From the NCBI GenBank assembly GCA_009746045.1, contig RPFO01000002.1:583744-647743 (forward strand): a stretch of DNA of 64,000 nt. Direction: 5' to 3'. Positions within the stretch are counted from its first letter, which is position 1. Every line of letters begins with the position of its first letter. The translations under genes were made by a program, and so were the position numbers. This document shows, in pieces, positions 42,620 to 51,246 of the stretch. The notes beneath the pieces are model-generated. The model searched no databases. It had not been told where the DNA came from and worked only from the letters and a program-made list of their open reading frames with translations. The stretch is from Mesostigma viride (Eukaryota; Streptophyta; Mesostigmatophyceae; Mesostigmatales; Mesostigmataceae).

Positions 42620-44018
42620 TGTTGAACAATTAAGGTATTGGAGGAACGATCTTTCCAATCATAAAGGAATGTTGTATTAAAAACACATTACTTTCAATTG
42701 TTCCGAGCCCCACAAACCCCGGACTCCATGGCTGGGGTCCAGTGGTATAAATTACGTGAGAACTAGAGCATCGTGCACAGGTGCATCACTTTTGTCCTAG
42801 GTCATGTGTGGCGACCCTTAACATCCCCTTTGGTTTGCACATTAGTAATGAGGATTTGTACGCTGATTTGCCCTATGTTTCCCACATTATTAGGCACAGG
42901 CGCCTGGGCCTAGCCGGGCACCTGGCCCGCACAGATCAGGTAGATACCGGCCTCAGATAGACTAGCTGGCACCAAGCCCGCCCAGCCTGGGCGATATGTC
43001 CTAACCTGGCGTGCCCCCGGCCGCGCGCGGTGCAGGGCCGCCACCCGTGAACATTTCGTGATAGACTCGGCATGGACATGTGCTACACTAGACGTGACGG
43101 GCTCACCCCCGGGCAGCCTCCTGGTTTGTCTGTAATATGGAGGCAGATGGTGCGCAAGGATAGATGGCAAGTAGTGATGAAGGAGACCACCCCCAAGCCT
43201 GTGGGGGCTCCGCGTGTGACCAAGTATGGCATTCATAGCGATTCGGGCCGCGGTGCCCACACCCCTGTAACTAGGACCTAGATAGCTTATACCATCCATT
43301 CCATCCCATGTTCCCCTCCCACTGAGGACTTATGCTCACGTGACGCAGTCACGTGTCTATTAATTAATTAATTAATTAATGTGTGGCGGCTGAGCACTTT
43401 TGACCGTCGATATAAAATCTTACGGCTCATACAACATAAGTGTGGGCCACCACAAGTGCCGGCGCTCACACTGGTAGGTGGCGCGACGTACCAAAATCAG
43501 GACTAGTAGAATGCAATGTATGACATGCTGGAGCAAAGTCGCAGCGCCTCCAAGGCAGCATCAAACATAGGAGGTGTGGCGCAACGCGCCTACACAGAGG
43601 TACACTTTTCTCGAACGGTACAGTCTAAAGTACTGCGCGAAGCGCGGATCCCTTTTAGCATCACAACGGCTAGTAGTCTGAGACACAAACGGCAGAAAAA
43701 CGCACAAGTCCAAAAGTCGCATAGACAGACAAGCGGACTAAAAGATTCCGTCGAACTAACAGATACGAAGCCCTCACAGTATCATGGGCACTACTAAGAA
43801 TATCTCGTAACATTTCACATAGCATCTCGACCCTGAAAATAACCACAGAGAGTCTAGTATAGTGGTCCGTATAGCATCTCGGACCTGAAACGCAGCACTA
43901 AAAATTCGTAGCACGAATTAAATAGCATGGAAAAATACATTAGTGTCGTCCCACTAATTCGGCTAACTGTCAGCCAAAAAACTAGTGCCGGGACTGCCTT
44001 GGCCCACTACGGCTGACA
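42620..44018 (-). repeat. 5' LTR of TR-GAG element, with nested LINE end
   Basis: About 824 bp of LTR split by the insertion 42814-43378. Confidence 0.85.
42814..43378 (+). mobile_element. 565-bp LINE-B 3' end nested in the LTR
   Basis: The 10-bp TSD ATGTGTGGCG lies at 42804-42813 and 43379-43388. It carries the ORF2 C-terminus (RRLGLAGHLARTDQVDTGL), 3' UTR, type III hairpin (43338-43356) and a (TTAA)n tail. Confidence 0.9.
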
Positions 44019-44163
44019 GACATATCCGTCGAGCTATGGCCGACCTACCTTCAGCTCCGGCAGAGCGCAAGGGGGAAGCCGGTATACTGGAGGGGGGCGG
44101 TCATCCACGCTGACCACAAGCCCTGGCAGCCCCCTCCTGCCACCTCAGACTAGGAATATATAT

Positions 44164-46000
44164 TAATAATATAATTACTTACAGCAGAGTGAAATCACTC
44201 AAACCAAAGCAAACGCCCAGCTATAAACCTCTATACAGAGCCATGTCAAATCTCTATACTACGATAAGACCAATGGAAACTCCGAACGGGAGGAACCTAA
44301 TAGCCCTGCTGCACCGCAAAATCAGCCCGCGTACGGCGGAGCATGATGTCAGCCATGGCCCGAGTCAGCGCCACCGACAATTAAGCGCTGACGCCAATAT
44401 GACGTCCAGGTCCGCGCGCCGACCATGAGGCCCGCTGGCCCTCCAGGTCCAGCCGATCCTCCCGGAGCCGGCAACACTCCTTGAAGAAGGCGGAGGTCAG
44501 GGGCCCCATGGGCACCAAACTCCTCCAGGACAAAGGGCACCACACGATGGTGCCCGACGTCGCCGTAGGCCAGGAGCTTGGCCCGCTCCGCCCGGTCCGC
44601 CGTGTAACCTGCCGTGAGGGAGGCCCCAGCCACGTGGCTAAAAGCCAAGGGCCGCGCCACCGAAACGTCGATAAGCAGATGCCGGCCACCCCCCTCAAAG
44701 TCCAGCACCACGATGTCAGGCCGGTGGTTGGGGGAATAGAAGGCAGCGCCATCCGCATCCTCGGACCGGATGTTCGCGTGGGGGAAAACCGACCGAATCA
44801 TGGCGAGCACCACCGTCAGGAGGACAGTGTGCAAATACAAATACCAATTCTGATTCTGTTGGCCCGGCCCCCATGCAGGAAAGGTAGTGAGTCCCCGTGG
44901 GATCCAGCGGCTGCCCACAGCTACCACAAGGCCGCCCGGCCGGAACAAGAGGCTGCGGGGCAAATAGCTGGTGCCGGAGCGCCACCGAGTAGTGGCTGGG
45001 AGCCAAGGCGAATGGGGGGCCATGGGAAGAGCACGAAGGTACGCCGAGCCCACACTCCGCAAGGAAAGCGAGAACAGCCACGCACGTCCCTGGGCGTTGA
45101 GGTCCGCGAAAAGAGCAATCCAATCAGCCGTGTGCAGAATACCCGCGTAGGTTTTCTGGTGTTTATCGATGACGCGAGCAGGGAATGCAGCGGGAGATTG
45201 AACGGAGGCGACCGAGGGAGTGCCGCGAGGGAGGTGGCGCTGTACCGCCTGAGCAGCACGGACGGGAGAACAGGCCTGCTGGATCTCAGCATAGGCCTCC
45301 TGGATGGCAGTGACGAAGGGCAAAGGGTTGCTGGGGTCCAGGAGGTCAGGCGCTGCCGTTGCCAAAAGGGGCAGGAGCCGGCAGCTTTCCGCCCACGACT
45401 GAGCGACGGAGCCCAAAAATGCTGCTGGGGCCAGCCGGGCGGCACGAGTCAGACCACAGCCACCCATCCGTGCAGGCAGGGAGGCAATGCGAATAGCATG
45501 TGGCGGGAGGTCGGGGCCCGGGACCAGCTGCGCCAAGGCCGACTGGATGCGTTCGTCGTGGCCCTCGGCGGCCAGCCGGACCTGAGCCGGAAGAGCGCCC
45601 CGGAGCCAGTGAACGACGCGAGGGTGAGCGCAAAACCACAGAAGCAGACCCTTGGTCTGCGAATCATGAAGGCGCGCAATCAAGGGCAGTACCTCAGTGC
45701 GTGCCTCGAGGGCGGCCCGCAGAGCATCGATGACAAACGCGGGGTCGCCAACCGGAACGCCGAGGACATCCAACCCATGGAGGCGCTCGTCCCGGCCCAA
45801 GAGCCGGGGCGGAAAGCCGGAGCAATCACCTTGGGGCGAGTACACCGCGCACTTGGCCAGGGTCAACTGGAGGTTGATGTCGGCCACCGCGGTCTGCAGA
45901 GCCAGCAGAGCCGCGGTGGTGTCCGGCACAGGGCCCAGAAGGTAGATATCATCCAAGTAGGCCTGAATAGCGACCGCCGGGTGGGCAGCATGGACTAGGT
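44164..46000 (-). mobile_element. LINE-D (YLDD reverse transcriptase), 5'-truncated
   Basis: The 12-bp TSD AGGAATATATAT lies at 44152-44163 and 46001-46012. The minus-strand 3' end has hairpin GAGTGATTTCACTC and an AATTATATTATTA tail. It is 5'-truncated just upstream of the catalytic YLDD motif. Confidence 0.85.
44349..45997 (-). pseudogene. LINE-D reverse transcriptase C-terminal half with possible nuclease
   Basis: Begins AAHPAVAIQAYLDDIYLLGP (motif C YLDD) and continues about 535 residues: thumb and linker (SLPARMGGCGLTRAARLAPAAFLGS, WLFSLSLRSVGSAYLRALP). A C-terminal segment with two Cys-type ligands (not verified) and HRPDIVVLDFEGGGRHLLIDVSVA follows. The PD..V and ..IDV spacing resembles a PD-(D/E)XK restriction-like endonuclease. 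A 4-bp TTAA insertion near 44380 changes the frame before the true C-terminus (seen intact at 25701-25850, ending ADFAVQQGY). The whole fingers/palm half is missing. Confidence 0.7.
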
Positions 46001-46471
46001 AGGAATATATATATACCAGCAGTGTAGATTAGTAAGGCTTAGCCTAGCATGTGGCCCACGCGCATGTGCGCCCATAATGGCCCCCATGGATGATGCCTTC
46101 AACATTTAGCCATGCTTTGTCTAAAATGGGACCCCCATGGATGTTACATGAAGAATTTAGCCATGCTATGCCATGCAGAGAGATGCTCTCTGTCGAGAAG
46201 CCATGCCCTAGCTCTTGTATAGCCATGATGATCTTCCCCCACATGACGTACATACTCCCCCTTAGCTGGGCATAGTGTGAAGATCATGAGGGTGCCGGTG
46301 CCCTTGAGGCACCTAGAGCAAGTGCTGCTTACATTCCACTCTTGCAGGAAGTAGCCTAGAATGTATTAAAAGCCATATGCCCCTTCTCAGGGATATGTGC
46401 TACATATTCTCCCAACGGAGTTATGTTACAATTCAATTCAATTCAATATCCGTCGCATAAGCCTATGATAT

Positions 46472-46512
46472 CAATGAGACCAACAGCGCAGGCCAGAAAT
46501 CTGGAGAATCCG
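46472..46512. repeat. Partial copy of the ~80-bp short repeat
   Basis: caatgagaccaacagcgcag then gccagaaatctggagaatcc, about half of the unit at 19258-19333. Confidence 0.6.
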
Positions 46513-46888
46513 CCTATATCATATGGCCTCTTATTTAACCATGTACATGTGTGCCTATGATGTGCCACACCGCAGATGATGCCTAGTTTTATTTAGTTAT
46601 GCTGTGCCCATGCAGAGAGCTGCTCTCTGCTGAGATGCCACGCTCTAGTTTTTGTCTAGCTATGATGATCTTCCCCACCTATGACGGGCTCCCCTTAGCT
46701 GGGAGTTGCCCGAGACTCTTGGTGGTGCAGGTGCCCTAGTGCACCTAGAGCAAGTGTTGTTTACATTCCCACGGCCCTTGCAGGAAGTAGCTTAGAATGT
46801 ATGATAGGCCATATGCCCCTTCTCAAGCGCTATGTGCTACAGATACTCCCAACGGAGTTCTGTTCCTAATTAATTAATTAATTAATTA
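46513..46888 (+). repeat. LINE-B-type 3' UTR with hairpin ACAGA/TCTGT variant
   Basis: 3' UTR blocks as in LINE-B. The hairpin at 46840-46865 has stem ACAGA..ACTCC-CAAC-GGAGT..TCTGT (both sides changed relative to ACATA/TATGT), then a (TTAA)n tail. Confidence 0.75.
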
Positions 46889-47013
46889 AGTAGCTTCCAT
46901 CATCATTCCGTCATCATTCCGTCATCGCGACTAGGAGAAGTGCACCACCCTTATGCTGGCATCTGCCACCCCTATAGTGACCCTATAGTGACCGCGGCCT
47001 AGGATGGGGTCTC

Positions 47014-47044
47014 ACCCTAAGCCCTAAACCCTAAAACCCTAAAC
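47014..47044. repeat. Interstitial telomere-like repeat (CCCTAAA)
   Basis: ccctaagccctaaaccctaa then aaccctaaacc, four units of plant-type telomere sequence. Confidence 0.8.
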
Positions 47045-47145
47045 CACCTGCAAAAACAGAAGTGCCCCCCTGCCACCACTGCTCACCAGGTTGTGACATT
47101 TAGGCTGGCATCTGTCACCACCCCGGCAGTTGTGATGGTGTGTTG

Positions 47146-47403
47146 GGGGTGTGACAAGGATGGCGAAAAATTGCACGTACTTACTCTTAAGAAAAGAACG
47201 CCCAATTTTTCGCCACCCTGCCACCCCTTGGCGCGGGTCATAGGAGGTGTTTGTCAAGGTGTGACAAGGATGGCGAAAAATTGCACGTACTTACTCTTAA
47301 GAAAAGAACGCCCAATTTTTCGCCACCCTGCCACCCCTTGGCGCGGGTCATAGGAGGTGTTTGTCAAGGTGTGACAAGGATGGCGAAAAATTGCACGTAC
47401 TTA
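47146..47403. repeat. Snap-back tandem repeat, ~111-bp unit (left block)
   Basis: Each unit contains TGGCGAAAAATTG..CAATTTTTCGCCA (13-bp inverted arms around ~30 bp: cacgtacttactcttaagaa...) and a cctgccaccccttggcgcgg spacer. Two full copies and a third, broken one that is interrupted at 47403 by the TIR element. Confidence 0.85.
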
Positions 47404-49123
47404 CTCGTCGTCTGTCCCAACTCAGTCCTCACAGGAGGACTGAGTTGACAATTTTCAACCGCGTGTAGCGACTAGGTGGGGGGTCCATCCCAAATGTTTT
47501 GATGTGGATCGGGGGTGTACTAGATGTCATTTTGTTGGCAAAAATACTGCATATGTGAAAACTTGACCCGAACACCTGAAAATTACACGGACGATGGGCA
47601 CCCCTCGCGAATTTGCATTTTTCGGGATAAGAACGAGTGGGAAAAATTCAATCAAATCCTCGTGCATGAAGAAAAAATATAGGCATGTAAACAACATAGT
47701 TCTTGAAACGTGGAAAAAAACTGGGCTCGATTTGGCCACTGCAACTGCCTGAAACAATTAAAAAACTCTCAGTCCTCAGGAGAGGAATGGGGCTTTTGCT
47801 AACTTTGCTAGCATGTAAGTGCGGTCATACTACACACCACCGTGGCCACCAACCATCCCAATCAACTCATTTCCCTTCAAGCATTACAGGACAACACACT
47901 TGCATCATCATACTTCAGGTATATCATACCTTATCATGTAGTGAGAGCCTATGCATGCATGTAGGGAATGGGCTTGGATACCCTACCAACAAAGGGTTAT
48001 GTTATAAGTGTCAACCACCAATATAATGGGTAGGTGAAGCATATTTCCATTGTTTCTAACAACAATAGATATGGCTATAACTGTTTTGCCTTGCCATGAT
48101 GTGGCCAACATAGTTGCTGGCACATGATGGCAGTGGTTTGTCACCAAGACTTTTCACTCACCCGTAAAAGCTTGAATGCACCCTTGACGCGGCCCGTGGC
48201 CTCAAAATCATGCAGTATGAACGTAGCAAAAGAATAACTAACATCTATGAAGGTGTTTAAACCTGCACAGCTCCTAAAACCCTGCACAACTACACTGGGT
48301 CAAGGCAAATGCCTGATAACATCATCTGAAAAGGGGGTTTTAGAGAGGGCAGGCAACGGTCAAGAAAGAGCATCAAGACTTGAACCTGACAACGCCTCGC
48401 AAGCTTAAACTCATGTACAAACATCAAGAAACGAAGAGGCAACGATTATCTGGCTTTACCTGGCACGGCTGGCGTTACCTTGGCCCAGGCGGTGCCCGCA
48501 AAAGTGGCACTTTGCGGCACATAGACCATGACGTGACAGAATGGTCGAAATACTCAAATCTATACTGTCACTCAATTTATTCTAATACGATGCATGTTAA
48601 AATGTAGAAAGAAACCTATCAGCCATTGAAATTGCGCCGGAAAGCAAGCGCAGTCATCAATTCCGTCGACCTGCCTTATCGCAGTTTTTTCCAGCAAGAA
48701 CAGTGCCGACACCGGGTAAATCGCATCCCCGCGAGCTAAAAATGTATTTTTATCATCTTTAGGGCATGTTAAATCTATTTCCTGAGTTTGGACAGCTAAC
48801 TCGTCCGCAAACGTAAACTGCATGCATGGGCGCGAGCCGCCATGGCTAGGTCGTGCATTTCCGGAACTCGCGTTTCACGTGGAAAAGTACCCTTACCACC
48901 TGTACTTTGACCGTACATTAAGCCGCTCATACCAAATCCAAAAAAATCCCAAAAATATGTCCAAGAAAGATCTTTTCACGTAGTATTTGAATAAATTTTG
49001 AGAGAATTTTTTTGTCAAACATTCTGACCGGGGCGAATTTTCTACGAAACCCAAAAACTCGGTCCTCTAGAGAGGACTGAGTTCAACTCAGTCCTCCGTA
49101 GAGGACCAGGGACAGACGACGAG
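47404..49123. mobile_element. Non-autonomous TIR element (1720 bp) inside the tandem repeat
   Basis: The 15-bp terminal inverted repeat is CTCGTCGTCTGTCCC / GGGACAGACGACGAG, flanked by TTA on both sides (47401-47403, 49124-49126). Subterminal hairpins of AACTCAGTCCTC / GAGGACTGAGTT lie at both ends. No transposase ORF. The 3-bp TTA flank suggests a Harbinger-like or other 3-bp-TSD family; not certain. Confidence 0.7.
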
Positions 49124-49480
49124 TTAAGAAAAGAACGCCCAATTTTTCGCCACCCTGCCACCCCTTGGCGCGGGTCATAGGAGGTGTTTGTCAAGGTGTG
49201 AGAGTGATGGCGAAAAATTGCACGTACTTACTCTTATATAAAGAACGCCCAATTTTTCGCCACCCTGCCACCCCTTGGCGCGGGTATAGGAGGTGTTTGT
49301 CAAGGTGTGAGAGTGATGGCGAAAAATTGCACGTACTTACTCTTATATAAAGAACGCCCAATTTTTCGCCACCTTCCCCCACTGGCCGGCGCTGAGGTGG
49401 CGTGGGTTGTTGGATGTGGCGAAAAATTGCACGTACTTACTCTTAAGAAAAGACCGCCCAATTTTTCGCCATGGCCTCGC
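49124..49480. repeat. Snap-back tandem repeat (right block)
   Basis: Continuation of the array: three more snap-back cores. The last has a different spacer (ccactggccggcgctgaggt), and two carry ttatataaag in place of ttaagaaaag. Confidence 0.85.
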
Positions 49481-49648
49481 AGGGTGAGGGAGCCGGCGAG
49501 GGCCGCGCGGCGGGGTGTGCAGAGTGTCATTTTATTACTCTGTGTAACCTCTGGAAACTCAGACGACCTATGCAAGAATCCCATACGACCTGCGTCGATG
49601 CATGAGAGGTTTACTCTATTTTTAAACCCGCAGTTAGAACTGCAATTC

Positions 49649-49658
49649 GAGACGAAAT
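49649..49658 (+). repeat. Candidate terminal inverted repeat, left
   Basis: GAGACGAAAT. Its exact inverse is at 62470-62479, and both are followed inward by an A/T block with ATATATT. No clear TSD outside. Confidence 0.4.
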
Positions 49659-49797
49659 GAAAATTGTTTTCAGCATATATTGACGCGTTTTATACTGCAT
49701 AAACGAATTCATTAAAAAATATAACACGTTTACATTCGTTATCAGCTCGACAAGAGCGAAATGGCAAGCTCGTTGCCGTCGTCAACAAGACGACAAT

Positions 49798-50368
49798 CTA
49801 CTCCTTGTCCTTGGAGTGTCCAGTCAGGCTCTTCACGTACGAGGCGGAGTTCTTCTTGTCGCCATGGCCGTGGGAGCTTGACGCTCCCTCGCGGCTCCTC
49901 TTCCTGCCATTGGAAGTGGCGGTCTTTGCGTCCTCGAAACCCTTCTTTACCTCCTCCCATGCCTGTAGAGCGCAATGGGGAAATGCCTGGCTGGCGCTTG
50001 GACTTGGAGAAGCCATTGAGGAAATCGTCAACCATCTTAACGCACCCGTCGGCTTGGTCGAGGCGAATCCACTCGCAGCGGTCCTCGACCTTCCTCGGCT
50101 TTGCCGCATTCTTCTCGTAGACCCACTCGACGCAAATTTTTGGCGTCTTGCGGTCGACATCGTCATATCCGGCGTCGTGAATCTTGAAGACCTCGCAGGT
50201 AGGTCCGGTGCCTCCAACAGCACCTTCGTTTCCGGAAAGAAGGGAGACCTTGTGCGTCAGGTGTGCGAGCTGGTCAGATATCTTTGTCTGGCCGTCCTCG
50301 AGACCATCGAGGATTTTTCCAAGCATTGCCAACGCCTTCTCGCAAGGCCCTGCGTTTCGGGAAGCCAT
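49798..50368 (-). pseudogene. Unknown viral-element protein, probable frame change
   Basis: From MASRNAGPCEKALAMLGKIL the frame runs through a heptad-like helix (DGLEDGQTKISDQLAHLTHK) and a compact domain (TPKICVEWVYEKNAAKPRKVEDRCEWIRL) to about 49995. There the other minus-strand frame (AWEEVKKGFEDAKT..ASYVKSLTGHSKDKE) looks more protein-like and ends at 49798. The original frame continues to 49742 with lower-quality sequence. It is the leftmost gene of the element. Function is not recognised. Confidence 0.5.
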
Positions 50369-50652
50369 GGCTACCGGCAGAGAGCTTGGCAACGTGAGAT
50401 GCGTGACTTGCACGTGATTTTGCCTATTTGTGCACAATGTGCCAAGGTCCGTTACGTCTGCTGGCACGGCCTGGACAGGACGCGAAGGTGGCTGGACTTG
50501 TACAAGTGTCGAACTTGGCTAAATTTCGGAGCGATGCAAGTCTAAGGTGGCCTCTACCACGTGGCGAGTTCTGGGACGTGAATTTAGGTAAAAAGACTCG
50601 TAAGCATGCGAGTAATCAACTGGGTCACTTGTCAATCGCCTGAACGAGGTTT

Positions 50653-51191
50653 CTAAGGTATCCACGCAGGTAAATTTTCCAAAGCACCACCCATGTATAA
50701 TTCGTAGAAATTACTTGCCATGACAATTGCACTTATTGAACCCGCGAATCTTTTCAAAACGTAGGATGCACAAAAAACCGTCCGTCTGCAACGGGGGAAT
50801 TGAGTCTCGTTTCCGTCAAGTCTGTCAATGTACGACGCTCCTACCGTAATATGTCCTCCGTTTCTAAACAGGTGTGGGTTCTTTAGGTTAAAAAACGCGT
50901 GTTCGTTGATCATGGCGTAAGAAAAGATGTCCCCGTCTGATCCACCCATGACAGTCTCTGTGCATAAAACAATGCAATCCTGTTGGTTATGCTCACCACC
51001 GGAGAAACTCGGGAAACAAGCCCGACAATAGCATGGTCCTCATCAAAAGGTACTGCGTCAACGTAGGCATAATGCACACCACCACGCCATGTACTGTCAA
51101 TGATGGGCGCCCTCGGGTCTGGTTTGATTCTAAATTGACGTAACCCGGTGGTGGAGTCAATCACGTTTTCAGAGGCATTGGAATCTAGCAC
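50653..51191 (-). pseudogene. Unknown viral-element protein, frame change near 50960
   Basis: Two overlapping open stretches in different frames: 51191-50960 (FRIKPDPRAPIIDSTWRGGV, DEDHAIVGLVSRVSPVVSI) and 50949-50653 (GDIFSYAMINEHAFFNLKNP, CASYVLKRFAGSISAIVMAS). They read like one ~175-residue beta-rich protein split by a single indel. It lies just downstream of the fibre gene in the same direction. No family recognised. Confidence 0.5.
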
Positions 51192-51246
51192 TATTTGTAA
51201 TAGGTGGGGTATTCCATTGCTTTATTAAAATTAAGAGATAATATTT

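Larger units (their letters stand above)
40137..44018 (-). mobile_element. TR-GAG: LTR retrotransposon encoding only Gag
   Basis: TSD GACAT lies at 40132-40136 and 44019-44023. On the minus strand the LTRs are TGTCAGCC..TTCAACA: 5' LTR 42620-44018 (with a 565-bp insertion), 3' LTR 40137-40956. The internal region is 1.66 kb with a primer-binding site (42608-42619), one gag ORF and an AAGGGGGG polypurine tract before the 3' LTR. No pol is present, so it must move with enzymes from another element. Confidence 0.9.
44032..46445 (+). mobile_element. 5'-truncated ORF1-type LINE end, split by LINE-D
   Basis: The 10-bp TSD ATATCCGTCG lies at 44022-44031 and 46446-46455. It has the ORF1 C-terminus (LWPTYLQLRQSARGKPVYWRG, ends ~44153), then a 3' UTR continuing after LINE-D at 46013, the type I hairpin ACATA..CTCC-CAAC-GGAG..TATGT (46402-46427) and an ATTCA-type tail. 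Confidence 0.85.

Noticed and set aside
44481-45998. 505-codon plus-strand open frame
   Set aside because: Antisense to the LINE-D reverse transcriptase, whose motifs (YLDD, PARMGGCGL) are convincing.
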